Made by a program: the position numbers and the translations under genes | Part shown: positions 1-11,755 of the stretch, in pieces | Layout of the letters: every line of letters begins with the position of its first letter | How positions within the stretch are numbered: position 1 is the first letter of the stretch | The notes under the pieces: model-generated | Database searches by the model: none | What the model was told of the DNA's origin: nothing | What the model saw: the letters and a program-made list of their open reading frames with translations, nothing else | Assembly: GCA_039881145.1 (NCBI GenBank) | Contig: JAYKKI010000052.1 | Location: 13,023,001-13,087,000, forward strand | Direction of reading: 5' to 3' | Origin: Druceiella hillmani | Taxonomy: Eukaryota > Arthropoda > Insecta > Lepidoptera > Hepialidae | DNA length: 64,000 nucleotides

Positions 1-557
1 TAATATAGTTTTCTTGTCAGATCTTTTTGACACTATTTTTTGTAATGATTTTTAGTTCAGTAGCTTAAGAAATAAAGGGAGGAGGAGAGAAAATGATCTT
101 TTTCATATATTTTTTAAAATATCTTTTTAAATGTGCAATTTACATTATAAACAATTTGTGCGAAACATTTTTTCATTTCAAATTATGAAAAAAAATTTTT
201 GTTGTACAACCGGTCATGAAACGTCACAGTATCTGCCGTAATGTTACAATTTTTTTACGGTTCAGTCCGTTATTCTCTGGATTAGCAAAAAATTAACATA
301 CTATATATATAATGAAGTTATCACGAACATAGATGCCATTAATTATATACTTCCAGTACAAAAAATACATACGTATTACACATTGCTCTATAGCATGTGA
401 TGGAACAATCGTTCGAAGAACAAACTGTATGATAGATATGATGGCAAGCATGAACCTCCCTATCACCGACGATATTAATTAGTCCCGTGGGATGAGGGCG
501 GGAGGTTGAGGAAACGAGTCGTCCGCCTCGTAATAGCCTCCACCCCCCCCCCGCGGG

Positions 558-920
558 ATTATTTGTTGAGGATATTAACACAATATCTACGAGCGTATTA
601 ATTCGCGTACCCTCTGCTACGTATATACCGGTAATAATAACCAATGTTTTTAAAGGGTCTTATTTAAAAAATAAACGATCCTTCATAGTTTAGCCCAGCT
701 GTACGTTTACGTGACCTATTTACAACTAATCATGTTTAATAATTATTTGTTGAAAATGTTAATAAAATGTGCACAGACCCCTAAAGTCGTATAGCCTCCA
801 CTGCGTATATATAGTAGTAATAAGAACCAATATTTTTATAGAGCCTTGTTTAAAAAATAAACGGTCCTGGACAGCTTAACTCGGCTGTGTGTTCTTCGTT
901 TATGAGACCTATTTTCGAGT
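558..920. repeat. 184-bp tandem duplication inside the large repeat
   Basis: The segment beginning 'attatttgttgaggat' at 558 recurs from 742 as 'attatttgttgaaaat'. The match continues through the 'tataccggtaataat' or 'tatatagtagtaataag' block and the 'aaaaaataaacg' block. The second large-repeat copy at 8975-9160 has only one unit. The duplication therefore arose in copy 1 after the two copies separated, or was lost from copy 2. Confidence 0.7.
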
Positions 921-1433
921 AACCAAATACATCTGTAAAATAGATTAGTATGTGATATTGTTTAAAAAATACACTTTGTTTATAAATGTTGCTGTACAAT
1001 TAAATACTACAGAGGACAAAACTGGGATGTTTGGCGGTAGTTTACGGCAAGATATATTGTATGACAATTTTTGTCAAACTTCTCATAACTCCGAGCATCT
1101 TAGTGAGATCTTTGTATCGACGCTTCATAAAAACGATATTACTTCTATAACATAGAACGATATACAGCGTCAATTATGTGACTTATTTACGTGTAAAATG
1201 AATGTTTACCTAGAAACCACCATTGTGCTTTGCGGATGCTAAAAATGAAACGAAAAAAAAACTATGGTACATTCTCTGTCACAGATTGTATTTAACTTCT
1301 TTTGAAACCAATTCAGGATAATCGTATTACTTCGCAATATGAATAGGACTGGTCAACATATACTTGATTATTTGCTATTTTAGAAATTATTGGTGTCGAT
1401 TAGTTCCACTGTGGGAGGCAGTCAAATTGTGCT

Positions 1434-1685
1434 TCAAGTTCTAAATCCGTACGCCGAAATAGACTCTTTGAAAAGTTCTCCGAGTGTTTCGATAATTGTT
1501 GTTTGGTGTTTCTGATGACAATAAAAAATATTCGTACATTCTAAAATAAACCTCGTCTTCGAAATATCGTATTCATTTCCGTATAGTACTTGAGGACGTA
1601 CCACCCTTTTGGGTCTGCCTGTTTCATCAAAGAGTATATTTATTTCTAGAGTATATAACAGGAAATAGTTTGAAATTTGTTTCAT
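1434..1685 (-). other. 83-codon open frame inside the large repeat, function unknown
   Basis: An open frame of 83 codons begins with ATG at 1685 and ends at 1434 within the conserved 3' part of the large repeat. It contains 'LFDETGRPKRVVRPQVLYG' and a Cys/His cluster 'CTNIFYCHQKHQ'. The homologous stretch at 11500-11750 is full of stops in the same reading, so there is no sign of maintained coding. I do not recognise a family. It may be a decayed transposon protein fragment or a chance frame. Confidence 0.25.
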
Positions 1686-1690
1686 TTTAC

Positions 1691-2896
1691 TGACTTAAAG
1701 ATTTCCGTAGGGAAAGCATTTATAGACTATTATAAATTTAACTTGACTTTTCATAAAAAATACAAGAACACTCAATTGGATGAAGATTCCAACAAAATTG
1801 TTAAGGGTCTTAATTTTTCAATAGCTATGTAGAGTATTTTATTCTTGTAACACCTGAACCTAACATTATAAAAGCTTTTACCGGTCTCATTTACTCATTA
1901 ACTTTTATTAAGTTGTATATCCACTTTGCGAAATATTGAGATATAGAGGGCACATCTCTCTTTCTAATTTGTTACCTGTAAAAATTATAAAACTATATTC
2001 ATTTATTCTATTCCATGTGTTTTATGCACACAAAGACAAATGTACATTTGAAAAAATGATTTTGGAAAAATCTGTCTCACAATCAATCTCACTTAAAGTT
2101 ATTTTACTTAATTTGCGTCAGCAATTTTGAGAGCTACAGAAAATCACAGAATTTTGTGCCTGGTTCCTTATGTACTCAGCCAGCTTATAATACTTAATAA
2201 TTCACAAATAAAGGCAAACTATATGTTTACCAAATTGTTCGCCATGACCATAGAGAAAATTATAGTATGATTACAGATAAATAAGAATTACTGTGTATTA
2301 CAAAAGCATTTTTAAAAAAGCGATTTAATCAGGCCAATATTACGAAATTAAATTTGATGAAAGATCACACAGCTCACACAGACACAGGTCACAGACCCGA
2401 AGGAGCGAGTACGAGGTTTATGGCGCTTGTAGTTTGTTTATAGTTCTCTAAATAAGCTTGTCCCATAAAACTAGATATCGTGCTTATTCAATTCATATAT
2501 TTCAAAACTTACATAAAATAAAACTGAAAGACTAATTTTCATCACACCATTTTTACTCCATCCTTACACGACATAGACTCTTTTTAAATTGAATAAAATT
2601 TATCCTCAGCTTTGAAACTAAACTTGAACCCTTATCAGTCTAGGCTGTATATGTATGTGTGCTTACTTACATTAAGACAGAAAGATTCGTACATTTTGTT
2701 TCTTCTCTTTCATAGGATACAACTGCAATCGTATTCTATGAAAGTTGTAATAAATTATATGACTATATTCACACTCGACACACAGATGTCAACTTATGTC
2801 AATGTGTGATGTTAATTTTACTACAATAATGGTTGAAATGACAGCATTTTTTGGCGACTTTTCAGAGTGAGTCGAACAAAATGTATTTTTAAATAT
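1691..2896. other. AT-rich sequence, nothing recognisable
   Basis: No credible exon, RNA gene or repeat was seen. The open frames here are 60-65 codons long and low in complexity, as expected by chance at this base composition. Confidence 0.6.
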
Positions 2897-3120
2897 TTAA
2901 TATATTTGGCCTTAATTTTGTAGAAATTTATTATTCACAATTAGATGAAACTACGTGACGTAATATTATTTCTACTTTCTTTAAGTTGTTTACCGTGAAC
3001 TAAACATATTACAACATCTGCAGGTTGGGCTATTAGTAAATATTCTTTGCTAGAATCTTTGCTAATGGCCCTAGGACGTAGTAAAGAACTTAAGAAAAGT
3101 GAAATTTCATTCAATTGTGA
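2897..3120 (+). mobile_element. Palindromic foldback element, copy 1 of 4
   Basis: The copy starts with the outer segment 'tatatttggccttaatttt'. It continues through 'gaaactacgtgacgtaat' and returns as the reverse complement, ending near 'caattgtga' at 3120. The arms are more degenerate here than in the 45.5 kb copy. The one-sided outer segment is on the left, as in the copies at 45.5 and 59.9 kb. No clear flanking duplication is visible. Confidence 0.75.
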
Positions 3121-4414
3121 AAATTTATTTTGTCAAATTTAGAAAAACATTATTTTTGAGAAAAAAGAGACAAATTCATTATTCTTATTTTCCTCATATA
3201 TTTCATTGAATAAAATAATCTATGAATGAAATAGTATAGGTTTTGAAGTGAGACCTAAAAAGCTTCTAAAGACCTAATAATAAGAATGTGTATCTTAATA
3301 TACGACTTACGACTATGTAAATATTTAAATATTAAGTGTATCAAATAAGAGTAACTGTGTAGTGATGGTTGAAACATTTGTTTTGTGACCGTAGTGGTTA
3401 TTCAAACAATATTTTGCAATGCATATATCAGAATAACTAAGATAATATTTCAGAATAGACTTCATAGATCATGATATCTTAATAGCCTAATACCTCATTA
3501 TGGGCCAGACTTTCTTTTGGATTTTGAACCAGGCGAATACAACACCAATTCATAGCCTTTAATAGTCTAAAGTCATTATCTATGAGATGCAGAATCTTAA
3601 TGTGGGTCTATCTTTTCTATTTTTTCCATCAGGTTTCACCAGAAGCAATTCTGTGAATGTTTCAATTATTCAGTTTTATAAATTTTATTATATCTACTTC
3701 TTAGTACATCTCACATAGCCGAAAATGATATCTCCTTCAAATAAATTCAATAATAACTTCAAATAATATTTTCTTTTATACCTTCATGGTTAATATTGAA
3801 ATATTTTTCTCGCAAAGTTCCAATCTTAATTCGTTAATATTTTGAGTTCCCTTTTTCCGAACAGTTTTTCAAAACCAGTTCAAAAAAAGCTTTGTACGTA
3901 CGTAGTTGTAGATAAATTGCTTTCTCTTTGATTATATGAGGTAAATATGTTTCTAAATCCATGAAAACTTTATTTGCTGGCATGATCATATACACAAAAG
4001 TTAACTTTTTGCTTAATCTCATTCTTGTAATTGATGATAAAACCCAGACTTAATAAATAGGAACTGGAAATAATCATATTAATTTTTTTAGAAATGTAAA
4101 TTTATAACTCCGAAAATTTTTTGAAATCCTTATAGAAGCCGAATTTTATCTTTCAAACTGAAAGCACTAAAAGTAAGCGGCCAAATAGTTGCAATATTCC
4201 TAACAGTAACTAAATGATTTCTAAATAACCTGTACTTCAAAATGAAATACTCAATAAGTAATAAGGATATTTGGTGGATGGAGATAAAAGCTCGTAATTA
4301 TGAAATGAAAATTCTATAACATCACTTAAAATAATCATTTTGAATAGACTGCAAAGCATAATTCAATATATACTCTAATCTATAATAATCTTACCACGAA
4401 TACATACAACTGAA
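3121..4414. other. AT-rich sequence, nothing recognisable
   Basis: No gene, RNA or repeat can be supported. A 62-codon frame at 3834-4022 (minus) shows no recognisable motif. Confidence 0.55.
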
Positions 4415-4590
4415 GCACTTCAAATAGCCCAGTCTATACGGAAATAAACGAAAATTGCTCGTAACAATAAAACAAAATGCATAAAACTTAACACAAATAC
4501 GTAAAACTTACACAAATACATAAAACTTAGCACTTCGAATAGCCCAGTCGATACGGAAATAAACCAAAATTGCTCGTAAGAATAACGTAA
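4415..4590. repeat. Pair of about 55-bp direct repeats with short internal repeats
   Basis: The block 'gcacttc.aatagcccagtc' followed by 'atacggaaataaac' and 'aaaattgctcgtaa' occurs at 4415 and again at 4530, with few differences. The spacer holds three copies of an 'ataaaactta.cacaaata' word. This is a local tandem duplication. Confidence 0.8.
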
Positions 4591-5085
4591 TTTTGAATCT
4601 GTTACGTAACTGCCGTATATCATAAAAACTGTCAATAAATCTTATCTAAAAAAACAGATTAGGTTGTAAATATTGCTGTGGCATAAACCATAATAAATTA
4701 TGTATCAAATCGGGATAGAAAGGAATAATACACTATTTTCTGAAGTGAATAAGTAAATTGGAAAATATTTCTTGCAATGGTCAAGGCTATTTAAGTTGGA
4801 GTGTTTATAAGATAAAGCTACTCGAAAGGTTCGGCCGTGCCCGTAACGGAGATAATACTCTCGTCTTATGTAGTTGCTTAGCTACACGTTTTATAAAATT
4901 CCGCCACAGTTTTTTGTGATATCTTTTGCTGATATTAAATCTAGTTAAAGATGATAATTAATATTTCACCATTTTCGATAAAAATATGCTGGCCCAGAGT
5001 CGATATATTTTTACGGGAAATCGTAAGAAGTTTAGTATGACAGGTCATTGTAAATAGAAGCTTGAGTTCAATTAATGTAATATTT
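4591..5085. other. AT-rich sequence, nothing recognisable
   Basis: No gene or repeat can be supported. A short GC patch near 4830-4865 ('ggccgtgcccgtaacgg') is too small to interpret. Confidence 0.5.
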
Positions 5086-5215
5086 TTAGGGTATCATAGC
5101 TCAAAAAACGGGACATTTATGAGTTCATTATCTCATTCTCTGTCTGTCTGTCCATTACAGATATTTTTCTCAGAAACTGTTAGTTGTGGAAATTGGCATA
5201 GGGATACAGTGTGTG
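5086..5215. repeat. Interspersed repeat fragment with a CTGTCTGTCTGTCC block (family B)
   Basis: The order 'tctgtctgtctgtcc', then 'tttttctcagaaactgtt', then 'ggaaattggcat' parallels 16905-17030 and 37755-37860. Repeats with this layout are common in lepidopteran genomes as I recall them. I cannot give a catalogue name without a library search. Confidence 0.6.
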
Positions 5216-5825
5216 AATTCCGCATATATTGCAATTTCTAATACTAAATAATATTTGCGCAGAAGTTTTGAAGAGTCTAATGTTAATTGAAAGAACAGAT
5301 AATTTTATAAACTATATTTCCAGAGATATAATTGAAAACTTTCACAAATATACATCTCCCTTTTTCGGCTCTAAAACTGCACAAATCAACATTATTTATG
5401 TACAACGTTACTAGAAATTTACTTAAAGTGTACCGGAAAACTATAAAAATAGTTCGTAGTCACTTTATTTTTGAGAAATACACGGCTTAAAAATATTACG
5501 TTTATAAAAGAAGTACTATACAATATATTATATTCACATCGATAAGAATGATATTAATATTTATAAATAGCATAATGGAAATACTATGAGTATATACCCT
5601 TAAACATGCCGTAGGTGTGTGAAGTTCTACGGTATTTAAAAGTTTTTTACGGGCAGTTTTTTACGGATTGTTACGGGCACTTATCGGTTTTATTTTATAT
5701 TTCGGTACTCCGGTCAACAACAAAAACTGTGAATAATATATTCTTCTAACGGTCTTTTCTTATAAAATAGCCGACATTTTTTAAACTTCTGACCACTTCA
5801 AAATATATAATTTTTTTTGGCTAAA
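5216..5825. other. AT-rich sequence, nothing recognisable
   Basis: No gene can be supported. Two 'ttttttacgg' words occur near 5645-5660. Confidence 0.5.
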
Positions 5826-6062
5826 TTCGAATATTTTTAAAATAAATAAATTCGAATATTTTTAAAATAAATAATTTCGAATAGTTTTAAAATAAATAAT
5901 TTCGAATATTTTTAAAATAAATAAATTCGAATATTTTTAAAATAAATAATTTCGAATATTTTTAAAATAAATAATTTTGAATATTTTTAAAATAAATAAA
6001 TTCGAATATTTTTAAAATAAATAAATTTGAATATTTTTAAAATAAACAATTTCGAATATTTT
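5826..6062. repeat. Minisatellite with an exact 25-bp period, about 9.5 units
   Basis: Units start at 5826, 5851, 5876, 5901, 5926, 5951, 5976, 6001, 6026 and 6051. Each begins 'ttcgaatatttttaaaat' with one or two substitutions and no length change. The last unit is partial and breaks into unique sequence at 'ttgctttt'. Confidence 0.97.
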
Positions 6063-7084
6063 GCTTTTCAAATTAATTACTATTTATTTTTCTGTGCTTT
6101 GTTTCTATTCAGTTTACGCCATATTTGCTGTTTTGCACACATTGAAAATTTGCATCATTTCTCTATATAAATATAGAAAGATGTTACTTTGCTCATCGAA
6201 TGGTGATAACAATAAACTACAATGAACTGATAACTGTATTAGAAACGTAAAATCTCAAGCTATGACTATACTTATAAGACTTTTATGGCCGGTGTCAAAA
6301 CAAAAAGCCCAAAAAAGTAGTACCAAATGGATTAAGCGAATACCGACGTGAAACGTACTTATAATGTACATCACTCTATTGAATTTAATTGGGATAAAAA
6401 TAAAATAATTCTAATTTGAATTGTTACCTGTGATAAATAGTTTATCTTATGTGGCAACCATAATAGCTTCTCACTTTAATTGCATCCAGCTGTCTTAAAA
6501 TGCACTAGAGCAGTTTTATTGTTAAGATAGTGATATAAAGGCTATAAGAAAAGATTGGTCTATTGTTCATATAGACCATTCTCTGCATCTAACCGAGTAG
6601 AAAATATTTGTTATATTTTTAAAAAGGACAATTTTGTCCATCTGGGCTGTCATTGCCATTTCCGTTCCCAATATAAATTATAGTGCAGCAGCATTGAAAA
6701 ACTATTTGCGCGTCTAAGAAAATTTCAAGGAGTCAGGAACTGATAAAACTGCAATATTTTAGCCATAGCCAGGGCATAGCAGCCCCGACGTATTTTCTTG
6801 GGTTTGAAATTATTTTAATAGGTTCTTACGTTCTGTGAGTTAGGGGATTTTACCGAAAAAAATATTTAATCGTTTTTCAATTATAACGAATACATACGTC
6901 GTGGGTTTTATCAACATTTTCATTTTACTTTATATTTTGCACTTTTTCGATTAAAATCCATCTGCCGTGGGATTAATCAAAATTTTGATTTTTCTTTTTA
7001 ATGTTAGTCTTAATAATTTAACTTCTAAAAAAACATTCGCCGAAGCGAAAGGTTATGTGGATCTTAGTCGATTACTATCTTTAG
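6063..7084. other. Non-coding sequence with two small hairpins
   Basis: A perfect 8-bp stem 'tggtctat'/'atagacca' lies near 6557-6579, and a 14-base palindrome 'ggacaattttgtcc' near 6626. No gene or larger repeat was recognised. Confidence 0.5.
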
Positions 7085-7620
7085 AATTTAAATAACAAAC
7101 TTTTTACCGTATCCAAATCGGTCAAACGTTTTTGGAGAAAAATAGGACCACTTTTTTGCAAAAAAAGGTTGCAGCACACCCTGGCAAAGTAATACCATAA
7201 CACCTATCTAAGAAACATCACCGATTAGTTCCGAATATTTTGCAGAAAACTGTGTATAAATCAGTCAAACCATTTTGGAGATAAAGGGGAACATTTGTTT
7301 GCAACAAAATGTTGTAGCGCCCCCTGGTGAACTATCACTATAACACCTATCTGAGAACTATCGCCGATTAGTCTCAAATATTTTGCATAAAATCGTATCT
7401 AAATCGGTTAAACCGTTTGGGGTAAATGGGAACAGTAATTTGCAACAACACGTATATTGCGGCGCCCCCCTGGTGAGTAATCATCGTAAAAACTATTTAA
7501 ATACCATTGTCAATGAATCACAAATATTTTACAGAAAACAGTATCTAAATCGGTCAAACCATTTTGGAGATAAATGGGAAGATTGGATTACACACCCAAA
7601 CATACAAACAACTCCTCCGC
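7085..7620. repeat. Tandem array with a period near 144 bp, about four units
   Basis: The phrase 'gtatctaaatcggtcaaacc' recurs at about 7108, 7253, 7394 and 7541. Each copy is followed by 'tttggagataaatgggaaca', a 'gcaacaaaatgttg' block, 'gcgccccctggtgaa' and 'aacacctatctgagaa'. The units are diverged. An 83-codon frame at 7383-7634 runs through the array and looks incidental. Confidence 0.85.
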
Positions 7621-8195
7621 TCAGTAGTGGATAAAAAATGAATCTCATAAGCAGTGTTTATTTTGATATAAATCTAAAGATTGTCTGAAAATTTGTATAT
7701 ATGAATTTACTTGCATTTTTTTTAATTTACAGTTTTTATATTGCAAATAGCTATTAGAGTAATATCTGAATATCCCTCCGATGTGGTGAAAGCACCAAAA
7801 ATTCTGAGACTGCATCGTATACCATATAGGAATAAAAATCAGTAACATATTTATTGAAAGCTCTCAGACTTCGTAGTATGTAATTTCACTACTTATTGAA
7901 AAATAAATGTAATAAAACGAGATTTATCAATTTTAAAAACTAACAACGGAAAACTTAATAGTAAACATTGTCTCTAAAAAGAACGAAATAATTAATTTTA
8001 ATACTTTTGTGGCATCACGGATCTAGCTTACGAACGCGTTTTCTTTTAATAATTATTTGAAAATTTGGAAAGAGACATTAGAGATATCTAAAGGTAAAGC
8101 AGACTAAAATTTTAACACGGACATTTTACGTAATTTTGAAATATTTAAGTTACACAAGCCAGCAACATCAAAAACTGATATTTCAGTTTGCACAG
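7621..8195. other. AT-rich sequence, nothing recognisable
   Basis: No gene, RNA or repeat can be supported. Confidence 0.5.
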
Positions 8196-8400
8196 CCATA
8201 TGTAAGAAAAAACCACTAAAATACTAGTAGAACTCGCACAATGAAGTTTCTCTGTACATATAGACACATAAAATTATTTAACGATAGCAGTATTTCAATT
8301 AAATTGTTTATAAATATAAATTTTTCACAACGTTAATATATTATCCACTATATCTGTTACAAATTTTACGGCTGCATAGTGCATATTTCAAAAATTATGA
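8196..8400. repeat. Fragment of interspersed repeat family A
   Basis: The phrases 'gtagaactcgca' and 'tataaatataaatttttcac', then 'atattatccactat', line up with 60562-60700 and with the 20.6, 32.7 and 53.9 kb copies. Only the first part of the family is present. Confidence 0.55.
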
Positions 8401-8420
8401 GGTCTATGATAATTACTAGA

Positions 8421-9410
8421 GTTTTCTTGTGACTTTCTAGTCAAATCTTATTAACATTGTTTTTTTATTATTTTTGTTTGAGTACTATTGAAAATAAGAG
8501 GTAGGGCGGAGCGAATGCTTTATTTTTGAAATTTTTTAAAATGATTTTTAAATATACAATTTAAAATGAAAAAAAAATTGTACATACATACCTTTATATT
8601 TAAAATTATGATAAAGAAATATTTGTACAGATTGTCGTTAAACGTCTCGTTTCTGCTAAAATTTTGTTATGGTCCGGTCCGCTATTCTCAAAATTAGCAC
8701 AAAATAAACATATGCCTATTAGGCAAAAATTGTTACGAAAATAAAACAACGCCACATTAATTATATACCTACTTGCTTTACATTAAATTACTATGGCAAT
8801 AGCTCATATATAGCAAGCAATAGCTCTATAGCATGTGATGGAGCAATCGTCCGAAGAGCGGACTGTACGATAAATATGATGGTAGACATAAACATTACCG
8901 ATGATACTAATTAGTCCCGCGGGATGAGAGCGGGAGGCTGAGGGAATGCGTCATCCACCTCGTAATAGCCACCCCGAGGGATTATTTGTTTAAGATATTA
9001 ACAAAACATCTATGAGGGTATTAATAGTTCTATCCTCTACTGCCTATATACCGCAGTAATAAGAACTAATGTTTTAAAGGGCCTTATTCAAAAAATAAAC
9101 GATTCTTGATAGCTTAGCCTGGCTGTGTGTTCTTTCTTTTCTGTGACCTATTTGCGATGAACAAAATTAATCATCTTTGAAATGGATTGTATAAATTTCT
9201 CGATATTTTTAAATCATTATCAATATTACAGATTAATTTCAATATTATCTTCAGCATCAATTTCAATATTACAGATAAAATAAATCCACAAAATGAAATA
9301 GTACAAATTGAAGATTGTAACCATCGCCGGTAGTTAACTACGAAATAAATTACGTGGCAATTTTTGTTGAACATCTCCAAACTTCATGTGTTATATTGAA
9401 CCCTTTGGAG
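8421..9410. repeat. Large diverged repeat, copy 2, left part
   Basis: Homologous to 1-1080. It begins 'gagttttcttgtgac' and contains 'aattagtcccgcgggatgag'. It continues past the 'ggctgtgtgttctt' block to 'ggcaatttttgttgaacat', which matches 'gacaatttttgtcaaactt' near 1064. It lacks the 184-bp internal duplication found in copy 1. Confidence 0.75.
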
Positions 9411-11290
9411 AAATATAGAACTATACTTTACCTGGTCTTAGACCGAGCTCCTTCCCAGAATATAATACGACAAAACAAATTCAAATTTGAGATTTTGTAT
9501 CTCGGAAACGAGTAATCATAAAATATATCATTATATATATTGTTTGGTCTAATTAATAATTAAGTAAATTAGGTTATAGCAAGGAACTAAGAACTCTTTG
9601 GTATAAGAAGTACCAAAGAGTCACGATGAGCAGCGAAAGTGATATATTTTTAATCTTCTCGTCATATTAAATAAAAATAATTCTAGAGTCAGTTTTTCTC
9701 TTACTAACACATGCATAAGTAGAACAACCGAGAGCCAACCAGATGATTATCTTTTCTGCTCTCCACTAATATTGCTTCTCCTCTGAGCTGCCAATGCATC
9801 TTCAGTAAGTCCGCCATGCGTCGGCGAGACGGTCGTACCTCCATGGGTTAAAGTTATAATTTTTCAACTTATGACTCTCCAACATATCTAGTACAATTAC
9901 AAAATTTAATTAAGTTTTTTATGATTTTATATGTTATGTTCTCCTATAGAAGAAACGAAATTATGTCAATTCTTAAAGTTGCGGCATAGTTTCAATATTA
10001 TCAGTTTTAGTTTTTTTTTTTATTTTAGAGATTTGCCAAAATTATTTTTATTAAAATTAAATATGGCAATATTATGACTGAGTTTAGTAGTTACGGCAGT
10101 AGTTACACAGAGAAATTATTTTTTAATGATTTTATTAGATTGAAAGGTATTTATGTACAGAGGAAATAAGCGAAAATCTATATGGTATTGGACTTGGGTG
10201 TCACAGGAGTAAAAATGGTATTTTGACGTAAAATGGTCTCATAATGTGTATGAGTGGTCAGATAGGAGTACAAGAACTAACATGGGTGTTACATGCTGCA
10301 CAGTGAGCAAAGCGTGAACGATATACTGTATTGTAAGGCATAACATATACGTACCACTGAGATAGTATTAGAAATATGTTTACTGTAATTAAACGAAGAA
10401 CAAAGTCTAATGACAGGGAAGAATGGTCTGATATGCGCTTAAAGACATATGTTGTTTAGTTATAACGAGGGAACATATAAAGAGCATCAAAAAAACCACC
10501 TAAAACTCTATATGAATTAAAAACACATTCACTCCCACAAAAATATGAAACAGATATCACCATTAATTAATATTTTATTTTTAACTCATTTTGGCTACGA
10601 CAATACATTTAAAAACCAATCGATATTGATTATATTTTATTGATATTGAGTCGGTTCTCAGGAAATTACTTTCTTAGAGCTTTTTAGGAATATATCTTCT
10701 TTATTAATAATTCTTGATATGTTTTAGAATACATTGTAGGCATAGTTATAAAGAAAACTCTCTTTTGAATTCCTTTCATAAACTTTATTTTATAATTTGT
10801 CCTTTCCTGATTGTAAATTGTTGAACAGTTTGGCTTTTTGTGTTCCAAAAATTTTCATATTTTTTAAACTGGACCCTATTTTTATAACATCAAGCTTTTT
10901 GGCGATTCTTTTAGGAAAAATTTCATTTCATTTTATTAGAACATTTTGATTAGAATTAGGATTAGAAGAATTTTTTTAAATTTTTTTTTCTTTTTAATAC
11001 CACGTAATCTCCATTATCTTTGATAACAAAATCTGTACGGTTTTTGAGATAATCGGTCGTAATAATTAAATATCTACTTAAATTCCAAATTTATCTTCAA
11101 ACATCAATACATGATCTTTATTTTGAGGTTGTGCATCCCCATTGATACACTATTGGTTTAGATTTAGGTACAACAACGTAATTGAATAAAGCAGCATCTC
11201 ATGAAAAAGTAAAGAACAAGTCAAGCACTTAAGTACCATCAGAGCGCGATCAGATACAAAAAACTTTTTTTTTTAAAGTCAAGAATATTT
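9411..11290. other. About 1.9 kb interrupting the large repeat, or unmatched sequence
   Basis: In copy 1 the flanking homologous blocks are nearly adjacent, while here they are separated by this segment. It has a perfect 11-bp hairpin 'actctttggta'/'taccaaagagt' at 9593-9621. It also has a short GC-richer patch at 9790-9845 containing 'cgccatgcgtcggcgagacg'. I recognise no transposon or gene in it. Confidence 0.5.
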
Positions 11291-11755
11291 TTGTGAAGAA
11301 TATTTATTTTTGTGACGATAATCACTGCTTGAAAGGTATACTTAATGGTTGCATAAAAGATCATCATTGTACTTTAGTGATATCAAAACAGGAACAAATT
11401 GAAAATGTAGTACATTCAAGGTCAATAATAGCATTCATCGTCTTTGGAAACCAAGTCATGATAATCATATTATCTCGCAGCATGAGTCGGAGCGGTTGCA
11501 ATATACTTTATAATTTGCTATTTATAAATTATTGGTGTCTATAAGTTGCACCTCGGAAAGCACTCAGATCACACTACAAACTCTAAATCGACGCATTTGA
11601 AATGTCTCTCAGTCAACGTCTCCCAGTCAGTCGATAAAAGTTTATTGGAGTACGTGGTGACAATAAAATGTCTACATAACGAACGAAATATCCTAAAATT
11701 TACCTCGATTTCGAAATATCATATTCATTGCGAATATGTGCTCTAAGACCTGTAC
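11291..11755. repeat. Large diverged repeat, copy 2, right part
   Basis: Matches about 1190-1610. Shared landmarks are 'caagtcatgataatcatatt' against 'caattcaggataatcgtatt', then 'tttgctat.t..aaattattggtgtc', then 'tcgaaatatcatattcatt' against 'tcgaaatatcgtattcatt'. An 83-codon and a 66-codon plus-strand frame here appear to be chance frames. Confidence 0.7.

Larger units (their letters stand above)
1..1690. repeat. Large diverged repeat, copy 1 (left edge may continue outside the window)
   Basis: This block matches 8421-9410 and 11291-11755 in the same order and orientation. Shared landmarks are 'gctctatagcatgtgatgg' (about 390 and 8829), 'gggatgagggcgggagg' against 'gggatgagagcgggagg' (about 490 and 8922), 'aaaaaataaacgat' followed by an 'agctgt' or 'ggctgtgtgttctt' block (about 666 and 9090), and 'attattggtgtc' (about 1386 and 11530). 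Divergence is substantial by eye, so the copies are old. A run of ten C residues lies at 543-552. No terminal repeats or recognisable protein were found, so it could be a non-autonomous transposon or an old segmental duplication. Confidence 0.75.
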
